Of a stretch of 64,000 nt of DNA, positions 50,193 to 59,143 are shown piece after piece. The notes below the pieces were generated by a model. The model was not told the origin of the DNA and made no database searches. It saw nothing but the letters and a program-made list of their open reading frames with translations. How positions within the stretch are numbered: the stretch's first letter is position 1; every line of letters begins with the position of its first letter. Source of the stretch: Nonomuraea fuscirosea (GTDB lineage: Bacteria > Actinomycetota > Actinomycetes > Streptosporangiales > Streptosporangiaceae); contig NZ_PVNG01000018.1 of the NCBI RefSeq assembly GCF_003001935.1, forward strand, positions 186,001-250,000. Reading direction: 5' to 3'. Made by a program: the position numbers and the translations under genes.

Positions 50193-52052
50193 CGGCAGGG
50201 CGACCATCGCGGCCAGACCGCCGTACGGCGACGGCGCCAGGGTGACCTTGATGCCGTGCCTGCCGGCCAGCCTGGAGACCACGAAGAGGCCGAGCCGGTC
50301 GCTCTGGGCCAGGTCGAACTCGGGGGTCTTGGCGAGCCGGTCGTTCAGCTCGTCCAGCTCGGTGCGCGGCAGCCCGAGGCCGCGGTCCTCGATCTCCACC
50401 ATGAGCCCGTGCGGGGTGCTGCCGCAGCGCACGTCCACCCGGGTCTGCGGCGGTGAGAAGAGGGTGGCGTTCTCGATCAGCTCGGCGATCAGGTGGGCCA
50501 CGTCGGTGACCGCCGCGCCGAGCAGCGCGACCGGTGGCGGCTGCATCACCTCGACCCGCTCGTACTCCTCCACCTCCGCCACGGCCGCGCGCAGCACGTC
50601 GTGGATCGGCACCGGGTTGCGCCAGCCCCGGCCGGGGGTCTGGTCCGACAGGATGATCAGGCTCTCCGCGTGCCTGCGCATGCGGGTGGTGAGGTGGTCG
50701 AGCTTGAACAGGTCCGCCAGCGTCTCGGGCGCCTCGGTGGCCCGCTCCATGCTGTCGAGCTGCAGCAGCTGCCGGTGCAGCAGCGACTGGTTGCGCCTGG
50801 CCAGGTTCACGAACACCTGGCTGACGCCGTGCCGCAGTCTGGCCTGGTCCACGGTGGCCTCCACGGCGGTCGCGTGGACGTCGTTGAAGGCCTTGACGAT
50901 GTCGACGATCTCCGACGTCTGCGCCTTGACCTCCAGCGGCGCCACCTCCTCGGCCGTCGGCGGCCCCGCGTCGCCGCGCAGCCGTTTGACCAGCCCGGCC
51001 AGCCGCACCTCGGCCAGCTCCGTGGCGGCGTCGCGCAGCCCGGCCAGCTCGCGCACCAGGCGCTTGCGGAAGCGCAGCGAGATCATGATGGAGGCGATGA
51101 CCGCGATCAGGCCCACGCCGCCGGCGACGCCCAGCTTGACCAGCATGCCGATGGCGGTCGGGGTCACCCGCTGGGTGATGCCGCGCACGGCCAGCGCCTG
51201 GTCGCGCTCGACGGCGTTCCACAGGTTCTGGGCGTCGATGGGCCAGGTGGCCGCGCTCGCGGGCAGCCCGTCGACGGTCGAGGGCCCCTTGATCTGGTCC
51301 TCGGCCGCCATGAACTCGGTGTAGACGGGGGCGGTGGACAGCCTCTCGTACGGGCCGCGCAGGTCGCCGTCCAGGTGCGACAGCGCCTGCGTGAAGAGCA
51401 GCCGCCTGGTGGCCGCCATCCCCGTGAACGCCTCCCGCTCGCGAGGCTCCACCCTGCCCTTGGCCAGCGCGATCGCGATCAGCGCCCGTTCCCTGGACAG
51501 CAGGTCCTTGGCCTCGCCCATCATGGTGACGGCCCTGGCCTGCTGGTAGAGCACCATGTCGGGCACCAGGACCATGGCGTCGTACATGCGGAAGGCCGCG
51601 TCCACGATCTGGCTGTAGCCGTCGATGACGTCGAGCGGCGCGACGACGGTGCCGTCCACCTCGCGGCGGACGTCGGGGAGCTGGTCGAGCTTGCCGATCA
51701 GCGCGTTGAGCTGCATGGTCATCTGGGGCGTCAGCTCGTGCTGCTGCTTGGCCAGGTCGCGGAACGCCGCCACGGCCCGGTCGGTCCTGCCGCGCTCCCT
51801 GGCCATCTCGTTCGCGCCCTGACCGGTGACCAGGAACTCCACCGAGGCCAGCCGCTCGTTCTGCAGGCCGATGGTGACCCGCTCGGACGGTGCGGCCAGA
51901 TTCGTGGCCATTTCGTTGATCGCGAGCAGGCGGACGCCGTCGCCGCCGGTCAGGCCGGCCGCGAACGCCCACAGACCCACCAGGGACAGCAGCGGGACGA
52001 GCAGGAGGATGAGGAGTTTGAGTGCGATGGGACGGCCACGCGTGGGGGGCAT
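50151..52052 (-). CDS. NIT-domain sensor histidine kinase (orphan CvnA-like)
   Basis: About 633 residues, a paralogue of the kinase at 106-2265. The ATG gives MPPTRGRPIALK and has GGAGG five bases upstream. First membrane helix at about 12-32, extracytoplasmic helical sensor, second helix near 305 (GGVGLIAVIASIMISLRF), then DHLTTRMRRHAES and an ATPase with ELIENATLFSPP and EIEDRGLGLP. It lacks the long basic C-terminus of the first copy. No roadblock, DUF742 or GTPase gene is beside it, so it is not in a conservon. Signal and partner are unknown. Confidence 0.88.
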   Translation of the reverse strand: MPPTRGRPIALKLLILLLVPLLSLVGLWAFAAGLTGGDGVRLLAINEMATNLAAPSERVTIGLQNERLASVEFLVTGQGANEMARERGRTDRAVAAFRDLAKQQHELTPQMTMQLNALIGKLDQLPDVRREVDGTVVAPLDVIDGYSQIVDAAFRMYDAMVLVPDMVLYQQARAVTMMGEAKDLLSRERALIAIALAKGRVEPREREAFTGMAATRRLLFTQALSHLDGDLRGPYERLSTAPVYTEFMAAEDQIKGPSTVDGLPASAATWPIDAQNLWNAVERDQALAVRGITQRVTPTAIGMLVKLGVAGGVGLIAVIASIMISLRFRKRLVRELAGLRDAATELAEVRLAGLVKRLRGDAGPPTAEEVAPLEVKAQTSEIVDIVKAFNDVHATAVEATVDQARLRHGVSQVFVNLARRNQSLLHRQLLQLDSMERATEAPETLADLFKLDHLTTRMRRHAESLIILSDQTPGRGWRNPVPIHDVLRAAVAEVEEYERVEVMQPPPVALLGAAVTDVAHLIAELIENATLFSPPQTRVDVRCGSTPHGLMVEIEDRGLGLPRTELDELNDRLAKTPEFDLAQSDRLGLFVVSRLAGRHGIKVTLAPSPYGGLAAMVALPSALLADQPAMAGR

Positions 52053-52114
52053 GCGACCTCCGGGTGCATGATGAGATCGCCTCGCAGAGTACACCCCCCT
52101 TTGGAAGGATTTCT

Positions 52115-52540
52115 GTGCGTCTTCCGCGTTCTTTCTCCGGCTGGACCATGTGGGTCTTCGGCGTGCTCGCCTTCGCGCTCGGCCTGCTCGGCCTGATCTC
52201 ACCCGGAACCCTGCTCGTCATGCTGGGCTTCGAGGTGCTCGACGTCAGGCCCGCCGGGGATTACACGCTGGTCTATATGGCCGCCTCGTCCATGGCGGCG
52301 GTCAACATGGGCGTCTACTACGTCTTCGCCGCGGCGGCGGACTACACGCCGTTCTTCCGCTGGACGGTGCCGTTCCGGCTGGTGACGTTCACCGTCTTCA
52401 CCACGCTGGTGGTGACCGGCGCGGCGCCCGCCGAGTTCTTCGGCGTCGGGCTCTGGGAGGGGCTGGGAGCGGTGATCACCGGGATCGCACTCTGGCGCGA
52501 GGGCAAGCTGCTGCCCTCGCGCCAGGTCGCCGACGTCTAG
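52115..52540 (+). CDS. Small four-helix membrane protein, unknown function
   Basis: About 141 residues starting at GTG, with GGAAGGA six bases upstream. Four hydrophobic segments (MWVFGVLAFALGLLGL, ASSMAAVNMGVYYVFAAAA, FRLVTFTVFTTLVVTG, LGAVITGIALW) with short loops. It looks like a conserved actinobacterial membrane protein with no assigned role. It is divergent from the sensor kinase and convergent with the next gene, whose stop is ten bases away. Confidence 0.78.
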   Translation: MRLPRSFSGWTMWVFGVLAFALGLLGLISPGTLLVMLGFEVLDVRPAGDYTLVYMAASSMAAVNMGVYYVFAAAADYTPFFRWTVPFRLVTFTVFTTLVVTGAAPAEFFGVGLWEGLGAVITGIALWREGKLLPSRQVADV

Positions 52541-52550
52541 TGCCGTCCTT

Positions 52551-52910
52551 CTATGGGCGCTCGTGCGCGCCGCGGGCGACGAGCTGGTCGCCGTCGGACG
52601 CGGTGTGCTCGCGCTCCAGCTTCCGCTCCAGGTCGCGCTTCTCCTCCTCCAGCTGGGCCACCCGGCTGGTGGTCTCGGCCCTGGCGCTGCGCAGCCGGCG
52701 GCGCTGCCTGGCGGTCCTGCGCGAACCCGAGCCCATCAGCCACAGGCCCAGCAGCAGGACGGCCGCAGCGGCCGCCCCCGCCAGGAACATGCCCACGTGG
52801 TTGAACTCGAAGGTGTAGCCGAACAGGATGTACCTGGTGCTCTCTTCCGTGAGCACCAGGGCGAAGGCACCGCCGGCGAGCAGGATCAGGATCAGTCCCA
52901 GTACGATCAT
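52551..52910 (-). CDS. Small two-helix membrane protein with coiled coil
   Basis: About 119 residues. Two hydrophobic helices (MIVLGLILILLAGGAFALVL and VGMFLAGAAAAAVLLLGLWLMG) are followed by a basic stretch and a coiled coil (RVAQLEEEKRDLERKLERE). The pattern resembles LapA-type or DUF1049-like membrane proteins, but the similarity is only in layout. The ATG before IVLGLIL follows a GGTGAG and is preferred to a longer frame. Confidence 0.7.
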   Translation of the reverse strand: MIVLGLILILLAGGAFALVLTEESTRYILFGYTFEFNHVGMFLAGAAAAAVLLLGLWLMGSGSRRTARQRRRLRSARAETTSRVAQLEEEKRDLERKLEREHTASDGDQLVARGAHERP

Positions 52911-52983
52911 CCAACTCACCCCTTGTCGTAAGAGGGGTTTCCCCTGCCCGTAGATCGACGCTCCATGCGCGAAGATGGCGTCC

Positions 52984-53523
52984 ATGAGACCTGAGCAGGG
53001 GGAAGTCCTGCATTTCTCCGAGGACCCCACCATCGAACGGTTCGTTCCGCACGTGGCGCCGACCAGCGTCCGCAGTGAGCCCTACGTATGGGCGGTCGAC
53101 GGGGAGCGCTGCCCCGACTACTGGTTCCCGCGCGCCTGCCCGCGGGCGATGGCCTGGGTCGGCGCCCGCACCACCGAGGACGACCGGGTCAGGATCGTCG
53201 GCTCGGGGTGCGGCGAGCGGGTGCACGCGGTCGAGTACGGCTGGCTGAAGGCGATCATGGATGTGCGGCTGTTCGCCTACCGCCTGCCCGCCGACGGCTT
53301 CGCGCCCATCGGGGACCCGCCGCACGCGGTGGTCTCGACCGTCCCCGTGCGGCCGCTGGGCCCGCCCGAGCCCGTGGGGGACCTGTTCGAGCTGCACGAG
53401 GAGGCGGGGATCCAGCTCAGGGTGCTGGACAACCTGTGGCCGTTCTGGAACGAGGTGACGGCCAGCACCCTGGAGTTCAGCGGGATCAGACTGCGCAACG
53501 CGCGCCGGGCGGGATCGGTGTGA
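52984..53523 (+). CDS. DUF6886 family protein
   Basis: About 179 residues matching my memory of the DUF6886 family: GEVLHFSEDPTIERF at the start, AYVWAVD-like PYVWAVDGERCPDYWFPR, CPRAMAWV, RVHAVEYGWL, and LHEEAGIQLRVLDNLWPFW near the end. Cytosolic, globular, no known activity; the HFSED start resembles ADP-ribosyltransferase-like folds, but that is only a suggestion. An ATG three codons upstream is possible. Confidence 0.8.
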   Translation: MRPEQGEVLHFSEDPTIERFVPHVAPTSVRSEPYVWAVDGERCPDYWFPRACPRAMAWVGARTTEDDRVRIVGSGCGERVHAVEYGWLKAIMDVRLFAYRLPADGFAPIGDPPHAVVSTVPVRPLGPPEPVGDLFELHEEAGIQLRVLDNLWPFWNEVTASTLEFSGIRLRNARRAGSV

Positions 53524-53561
53524 GCGGCATCAGGCCGGAGGACGCTCGCCGATGAGCGGAA

Positions 53562-54524
53562 TCAGATCGTAGGATGCCCGCCGATGAGGGCGAGCAGGCT
53601 CTGCGCGGACATCGAGCCGGGCGGCAGCTTCTCGCGGGCGACCCGGTTGGCCTCGCGCCTGAGCACCTCGTTGACCGGCGCGGGGACGCCGTGCTCGCGG
53701 CCGATGAGGACGATCTCGCCGTTGAGGTAGTCGGTCTCGATCGAGCCGCTGCCCCTGGCCAGGCTCTGCCAGGACGATCCGCCGGTGCGCTCCATGCCCT
53801 CGATAGGACGGATGTCCACGTTGTGGCCGCGTACCTCGGCCTCGTCCTCGGGGGTGGCGTACGGGATGCGGGCGCTCTCCAGCACGTTCCTCGCCTCGGC
53901 CCTGGCCAGCCGGACCACCTCGGTGCGCTCCGGCGCCTGGCCGACGAGCGCTTCGACGGCGTTGCCCAGGTTGCTGAGCAGCTTGCCGTATTTCCAGCGC
54001 ATCACGTCGGGCGAACTGCGGGCCAGGAGGCCGTGCTTGCCGAGGTCGGTGACGATCTGCTCGCCGAGGTCGTCCACACCCTGTGGATAACGGCCGACGT
54101 GCAGCATCCCCGAGTAGGGGTGCCCGGAGGCGGCTATGGCGCCGGGATGCGGGATCTGGGCCGGCAGCCACACGCACATGCCGTAGACCCGCTCGAACCG
54201 CCGCAGGGTCATGCGCTCGTTGGCCACGCCGTTCTGGGCGCACACCACGGGCAGGTCGGAGGGCCAGGGGGCCAGCGCGGCGATCGTGTCCTGTGACTTG
54301 GTCGCCAGGATCAGCACGTCGTCATCGCGCGTGGGCACGGGGCCGTCGGCGACGGGAACGCGGAGGGTCTCGTCGGAATCGGGCGTGGTCAGTCGCAGCC
54401 CCTCATGCTTGAGGGCCTCGTAGTGAGGCCCTCGCGCGATGAGCAGCACGTCATGCCCGCCCTGGTGGAGCCGGGCTCCGATCGTGCCCCCGACTGCTCC
54501 TGCTCCGATCACTATGTAACGCAT
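53562..54524 (-). CDS. Ketopantoate reductase family oxidoreductase
   Basis: A 320-residue NADP-dependent enzyme of the PanE/ApbA family. The Rossmann motif IVIGAGAVGGTIGARL begins the protein, CAQNGVANE marks the active-site Asn, and WKYGKLLSNLGNAVEAL the catalytic lysine helix. Many actinobacterial genomes have several such paralogues with unknown 2-ketoacid substrates, so I do not assign panE. It is 85 bases upstream of the GT2 gene stop on the same strand but separated by GC-rich spacer. Confidence 0.85.
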   Translation of the reverse strand: MRYIVIGAGAVGGTIGARLHQGGHDVLLIARGPHYEALKHEGLRLTTPDSDETLRVPVADGPVPTRDDDVLILATKSQDTIAALAPWPSDLPVVCAQNGVANERMTLRRFERVYGMCVWLPAQIPHPGAIAASGHPYSGMLHVGRYPQGVDDLGEQIVTDLGKHGLLARSSPDVMRWKYGKLLSNLGNAVEALVGQAPERTEVVRLARAEARNVLESARIPYATPEDEAEVRGHNVDIRPIEGMERTGGSSWQSLARGSGSIETDYLNGEIVLIGREHGVPAPVNEVLRREANRVAREKLPPGSMSAQSLLALIGGHPTI

Positions 54525-54609
54525 TACCCGAGGATGTCACTCCTCACTTGCCGCGTGCCACCGGGGCCCCGGACCGTCACCTGGCGGATGTCGCCCGGGC
54601 CTGGCGCCC

Positions 54610-55341
54610 TCACTTGGCGAGGGCCACTTGGGCGGCCTGCGCCGTCACGGCGGTCCCGCGGGTGCGCTCGCGCCAGATCGTCCTGAGCACGCGCCAGCCG
54701 TCGCGCACCGCGTGCAGGTTGCTCACGCCGTGGATGCGGGAGCGCTCGTGGCTGGGCACCTCGCGGATGACCAGGCCGGCCTGGGCGGCGCGCACGTTCA
54801 TCAGCGTCTCGATCTCGAAGCCGTCGCAGTCGAGGTCGAGGACGTCGAGGTGGCGGGCCCAGAAGGCGTTGTAGCCGTAGCAGAGGTCGGTGTAGCGGGT
54901 GCGGTAGAGGACGTTGGTGATCCCGGTCAGGACCTTGTTGCCGAGCGAGCGGATCGGACTGAGGTCGTCCGAGCCGCCACCAGGGGCATACCTGGAGCCC
55001 TTGGCGAAGTCGGCGCCGTTCATGAGCGTGGCGACGAAGGAGCGGATCTCCCTGCCGTCGGTGGACCCGTCTGCGTCGATCATCACGATGATGTCGCCCC
55101 GGGCGGCCTGGAAGCCCTCGATGAGCGCGTTGCCCTTACCGCGCCGCGTCTGCACGACGACCCTGAGGTCGGGGCGCAGCCTGCGCGCCACGGCGATGGT
55201 GTCGTCGGTCGAGTTGCCGTCGACCAGGATCACCTCGTCGATCCAGTCGGGCAGCGTGGCGAAGACGTGGGGAAGGTTCTCGGCTTCGTTCATCGCGGGG
55301 ACGATGACACTGACGCTGGCGGCGAAAGGCTGCTTGTTCAT
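54610..55341 (-). CDS. GT2-family glycosyltransferase (DPM synthase-like)
   Basis: About 243 residues. SVSVIVPAMNEAENLPHV, VDGNSTDDTIAVA and MIDADGSTDGREI give the GT-A donor-binding and DxD-type metal sites, and GKGNALIEGFQAARGD the acceptor region, as in dolichyl-phosphate-mannose synthase-like and undecaprenyl-phosphate glycosyltransferases. There are no C-terminal membrane helices. The chosen ATG (NKQPFAAS) leaves out 17 codons of the longer frame. It probably makes a lipid-linked sugar or modifies a surface glycan. Confidence 0.87.
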   Translation of the reverse strand: MNKQPFAASVSVIVPAMNEAENLPHVFATLPDWIDEVILVDGNSTDDTIAVARRLRPDLRVVVQTRRGKGNALIEGFQAARGDIIVMIDADGSTDGREIRSFVATLMNGADFAKGSRYAPGGGSDDLSPIRSLGNKVLTGITNVLYRTRYTDLCYGYNAFWARHLDVLDLDCDGFEIETLMNVRAAQAGLVIREVPSHERSRIHGVSNLHAVRDGWRVLRTIWRERTRGTAVTAQAAQVALAK

Positions 55342-55395
55342 GTAAGTAAGGATCTCCCGAACGCATGCAGTCCGCTTGACAGCGCCTTGCATAGA

Positions 55396-55971
55396 TCACG
55401 TTAGTCGGGGATCCAGAGGGATTCTCGCTTCTTCCATCCGGGAGAGGATCTCCGCGACGGTCTCCTCGACGCTTTGTCGAGAGGTGTCCAGCCATAGTCC
55501 AATGCGCGGCGTTTCCTTCCGCAACACGGCGTCTAGCTGGGCGATCGTCCATCCGTTGCCGTAGCCGGTCTTGGCGCGGGCCCGCTCGCGGAGCTCCACG
55601 GCGGCGGGGTCGGGAACCAGTACGACCACGTGCAGCGGCCGCGAATGGACCATTCTCGTAAACCGTTCCAAATCCGGTCCAATAATTACGTCTTGAACTA
55701 TTGGCGTGAATCCGGCATCGAAATACATGTCCGCCGCAGTGGCGGCAATTCGGTAGCGCAGATGAAGCTGGCGCACCGACTCGTCCGCCGCGTCCGCCGC
55801 CTCTGCCGAGCCTGCTGAGTCCGGCGTCATGTCGGCGCGTCCGTTGACCACCATCCGGCGGAACGTGTCGCCGCGCACGTGGGCCGAGCGCGGCAGCCGC
55901 TCGGCCAGCGCCTGCGCCACCGTGGACTTGCCGGCCGCCGAGACCCCCGTGATCAGGACGACGCCCTTCAC
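55396..55971 (-). CDS. P-loop phosphotransferase/kinase (CPT-like)
   Basis: About 191 residues from a GTG start. The P-loop VLITGVSAAGKSTVAQAL is at the N-terminus, followed by HVRGDTFRRMVVNGR and VVLVPDPAAVELRERARA, a layout like chloramphenicol phosphotransferase or small-molecule kinases. A Ser/Ala-rich loop (DSAGSAEAADAADES) is inserted after the first third. The start codon lies inside the lysS stop (four-base GTGA overlap), so it is translated with lysyl-tRNA synthetase. Substrate unknown. Confidence 0.82.
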   Translation of the reverse strand: MKGVVLITGVSAAGKSTVAQALAERLPRSAHVRGDTFRRMVVNGRADMTPDSAGSAEAADAADESVRQLHLRYRIAATAADMYFDAGFTPIVQDVIIGPDLERFTRMVHSRPLHVVVLVPDPAAVELRERARAKTGYGNGWTIAQLDAVLRKETPRIGLWLDTSRQSVEETVAEILSRMEEARIPLDPRLT

Positions 55972-57602
55972 GCGCCCACCAGCTTGCGGACCCGGTCGGC
56001 TCCCACCGCCATGAGCAGCGTCGGCAGCCGGGGGCCGGTGTCGCGGCCGACGAGGAGCCGGTAGAGCAGGGCGAAGAAGGCCCGCTGCGCCGTCTTCAGC
56101 TCCGGGGTGGCCTTGGTGTCGGCGGGCAGCCCGGCCTGGAGCTTGGGCACGCCGTACACCAGCGCCGTCAGCCCTTCCAGCGTCCAGTCGTCGAGGCCGT
56201 CGGCGAGCAGCCGCAGGCCCTCGCGCTCGCCGGGCCCGAGCGAGTCGAGCAGCTCCTGGTCGGGCGACTCGCGTACGCGGGTGCGCTGGTCGGCGGGCAC
56301 GTGATCGTCCACCCAGCGCTGCGCGCGGTCGAGGCGGGGCCGGGCCGCCTCCAGCGTCTCGACGCCGTCGAGATCGCTCAGGATGCGCAGCGTCTGCTCG
56401 GCGTGGCCGGTCGTGATGTCGGCCACGGAGGCGAGCGTGCGGTAGGACACCGGGTGCGGGGTGGCGGGCAGCGGGCCGGCGGCGGTGCGCACCGCCCGGT
56501 TGTGGGCGGCCAGCTCGGCCGGCTGCGCCTGTCCGGCGGCGACTTTGCGGCCCAGGGCGTCCCACTCGTCGTAGAGCCGCTGGATCTCGTGGTCGAAGGC
56601 GATCTTGAAGGACTGGGCGGGCTTGCGGCGGGCGTACAGCCAGCGCAGCACCGGCGCCTCCATGATGGCCAGCGCGTCGGACGGGGTCGGCACGTCGCCC
56701 TTGGAGCTGCTCATCTTGGCCATGCCGGTGATGCCGACGAACGCGTACATGGGGCCGATCGGCTGCTGACCGCCGAACACCTCGCCGACGATCTGGCCGC
56801 CGACGATCCAGGCCGAGCCGGGCGAGTGGTGATCGACCCCGGACGGCTCGAAGATCACGCCCTCGTGGGCCCAGCGCATCGGCCAGTCGACCTTCCACAC
56901 CAGCTTCCCGCGGTCGTGCTCGGCCAGGCGCACGGTCTCGCCGAAGCCGCACCGGCAGGTGTAGGCCAGCTCGGTCGTCTCATCGTCGTAGGCGGTGACC
57001 GTGGTCAGGTCACGCTCGCACAGGTCGCAGTAGGGCTTGTACGGGAAGTAGTCCTCGACCGGCTCGGAAGCCTGCCGGGAGCCCTGCTGGGAGCCCTGCT
57101 TGGTGCGGTAGCGGGACAGCACGGCGTCGATCCTGGCCCGCTCGCGCACCGCGGTCAGGATCTGCTCCCGGTAGGCGCCCGACGTGTACTGCTGGGTCTG
57201 GCTGATGCCGCGGACCTCGACGCCCAGCTCCGCCAGCGCGGCGGTCATCGGGGACTTGAAGTGCTCGGCCCAGTTGGCGTACGAGCTGCCGGGAGGGGCG
57301 GGCACCGAGGTCAGCGGCTTGCCGATGTGCTCGGCCCACGACGGGTCGATGCCCGCCGGCACCCGGCGGAAGCGGTCGTAGTCGTCCCACGACAGCAGGT
57401 GGACGCACTCGCGTCCGCGCCGCCTGATCTCGTCGGCGACCAGGTGAGGCGTCATGACCTCGCGCAGGTTGCCCAGGTGGATCGGGCCGGACGGGCTCAG
57501 CCCGGAGGCGCAGACGATCGGCTTGCCCGGGGCGCGGCGATCGGCCTCGGCGATCACGTCGTCGGCGAACCTGGAGACCCAGTCGGTCTCGGCACTGTCC
57601 AT
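55968..57602 (-). CDS. lysS: Class I lysyl-tRNA synthetase
   Basis: A 544-residue class I LysRS. The HIGH-type motif is PSGPIHLGNLRE and KMSKS-type AKMSSSKGD; the zinc-binding CDLCERD and CRCGFG pairs lie between. Class I LysRS is archaeal-type and occurs in some actinobacteria, often next to or instead of the class II enzyme; this one is full length. The ATG (DSAETDWVSRF) is chosen over a 12-codon extension. The adjacent P-loop kinase overlaps its stop, suggesting coupled expression. Confidence 0.94.
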   Translation of the reverse strand: MDSAETDWVSRFADDVIAEADRRAPGKPIVCASGLSPSGPIHLGNLREVMTPHLVADEIRRRGRECVHLLSWDDYDRFRRVPAGIDPSWAEHIGKPLTSVPAPPGSSYANWAEHFKSPMTAALAELGVEVRGISQTQQYTSGAYREQILTAVRERARIDAVLSRYRTKQGSQQGSRQASEPVEDYFPYKPYCDLCERDLTTVTAYDDETTELAYTCRCGFGETVRLAEHDRGKLVWKVDWPMRWAHEGVIFEPSGVDHHSPGSAWIVGGQIVGEVFGGQQPIGPMYAFVGITGMAKMSSSKGDVPTPSDALAIMEAPVLRWLYARRKPAQSFKIAFDHEIQRLYDEWDALGRKVAAGQAQPAELAAHNRAVRTAAGPLPATPHPVSYRTLASVADITTGHAEQTLRILSDLDGVETLEAARPRLDRAQRWVDDHVPADQRTRVRESPDQELLDSLGPGEREGLRLLADGLDDWTLEGLTALVYGVPKLQAGLPADTKATPELKTAQRAFFALLYRLLVGRDTGPRLPTLLMAVGADRVRKLVGA

Positions 57603-57648
57603 CGCGCCATTCTTGCGGTTCCGCCGAGCACAAGCCAACGCGTTGGGG

Positions 57649-58998
57649 TCAGGCGGCGCGGGTGCGGTTCTGCCGGCCGAGGGCGGCCAGGACGGCGGGC
57701 GGGTCGATGACGCCGTACCCGTAGTCGTGGTCGAAGCCGACCGTGCTGCGGTCGTCGGCCGTGCGGTGCAGCAGCGTGCGCAGCTGCGAGGGCGACAGCT
57801 CGGCCGCGGACCTGCGCGTGCGCACGGCCGCGACCACCCCGGCGGCGACGGGGCAGGAGGCGGAGGTGCCGGTGTCGGCGTCCCCGACGGCCCGCGAGCC
57901 GGCGAAGTGCGTGTACGCGCACAGGTCGGGCTTGCGGTCCGACAGCCGCCCCGGTCCCTGCGAGGAGTAGCCGACGCGCTCGCCCCGCGTGTCGACGCCG
58001 CCGACCGACAGCACGCGCGGGTGGGAGTTGGCGCCCACGATCGTCCGGCCGGTGTAGCCGCAGCGGCCGTCGGGGCAGTCGCCGCCGCAGTTGCCCGCCG
58101 AGAACAGGATGTCGGCCCCCTCGCTCTCCAGGCTGCCGACGATCACGTTGAACGGGTGCGCCGGGTTGTCGGAGTAGTTGCCCGGATGACCGGGCGGGAA
58201 GTCCATGTCCGGCGAGAACAGCCCCCAGCTGTTGCTGACGACCAGCGACCTGGACTCGGCGGGCATCGCCCTGATGACGGAGCCGAGATGGGCGTAGGCC
58301 GCGACGGCGTCGGACAGCAGGCCGTCGACCCCGGCCCCCGGCTGCCTGCTGAGCAGGACCGGAATGTCGAGCAGCGTGGCCTTGGGCGCGGCGAGCAGCA
58401 CGTCGAAGGCGCACATCGAGCCGTGGGAGACCGGGTAACGGCCCGGGGTCCTGCCCACTCCCGGCGGGCTCCAGCTCCGGCCGGCGTCCACGGCCACGTC
58501 GTGGCCGATGCGCGTCGCGACGTGGTCGGCGTTGACGCCGGTGTCGACGACCGCGACGCACACGCCTTCGCCGTCATGGCCGGCCGCCCACAGCTCGGGC
58601 GCGTGCAGCAGCCGCCTGACCTCTTCCCAGTCGCCGACGGGGCCGTCGCCGCCGCAGGCCGGGTGCGGGTGGATGGCGGGGTCGGCGAAGATGCCGGCGA
58701 CCTCACGTACGGAGGAGGACAGCAGCACGGACCGCGTGGACAGCTCGTCGTCGGGGATCTCGCCGCGCACGAGCACGGAGGCGTCCTCGGGCGCGTGCGA
58801 GAACCCCACCCGCTGGTGCAGCGACAGCGGGGCGCCGTGGGCGGAGACGGGCCGCGGCACCGGCACCGGCGGGTACGCGTCGTCGAGCAGGACGCCGGGC
58901 AGATCGGTGACGACGTCGGCCACCGCACTGCGGACGCCTGGATCGAGCACGGACGCCACGACGTCGGGAGCCGGGCGGAGCTGGATGAGTACGCGCAT
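57649..58998 (-). CDS. Subtilisin-like S8 serine peptidase, apparently cytosolic
   Basis: A 449-residue protein without signal peptide. The first 165 residues are a non-catalytic alpha/beta region (LIQLRPAPDVVASVLD). The S8 domain has Asp in VAVVDTGVNADH, His in SHGSMCAFD, the oxyanion Asn in FSAGNCGGDC and Ser in TGTSASCPVAAG, so it should be active. Extra cysteines in GGDCPDGRCG may bind metal. Cytosolic subtilisins in actinomycetes sometimes act with associated adaptor proteins in regulated or defence-like systems; no such partner is visible here. Single gene, with lysS 46 bases downstream. Confidence 0.88.
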   Translation of the reverse strand: MRVLIQLRPAPDVVASVLDPGVRSAVADVVTDLPGVLLDDAYPPVPVPRPVSAHGAPLSLHQRVGFSHAPEDASVLVRGEIPDDELSTRSVLLSSSVREVAGIFADPAIHPHPACGGDGPVGDWEEVRRLLHAPELWAAGHDGEGVCVAVVDTGVNADHVATRIGHDVAVDAGRSWSPPGVGRTPGRYPVSHGSMCAFDVLLAAPKATLLDIPVLLSRQPGAGVDGLLSDAVAAYAHLGSVIRAMPAESRSLVVSNSWGLFSPDMDFPPGHPGNYSDNPAHPFNVIVGSLESEGADILFSAGNCGGDCPDGRCGYTGRTIVGANSHPRVLSVGGVDTRGERVGYSSQGPGRLSDRKPDLCAYTHFAGSRAVGDADTGTSASCPVAAGVVAAVRTRRSAAELSPSQLRTLLHRTADDRSTVGFDHDYGYGVIDPPAVLAALGRQNRTRAA

Positions 58999-59100
58999 GG
59001 ATCCCCCTGGGGAAAGCTGTTACCGAATGATTACTCAATGTAGTAATGCCCGGTCGTCCCATGGGGGATTCCTAGGTGAAACGGGTATGTGACTTTCCGT

Positions 59101-59134
59101 CGGCTGGGCGGAGGAGGTCCCCGCCGCCCAGCCG
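59101..59134 (-). terminator. Hairpin terminator of the sugar operon
   Basis: An 11-base perfect stem CGGCTGGGCGG/CCGCCCAGCCG with a 12-base loop, ten bases past the stop of the Gfo/Idh/MocA gene on the minus strand. Confidence 0.75.
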
Positions 59135-59143
59135 GCGACAGCG

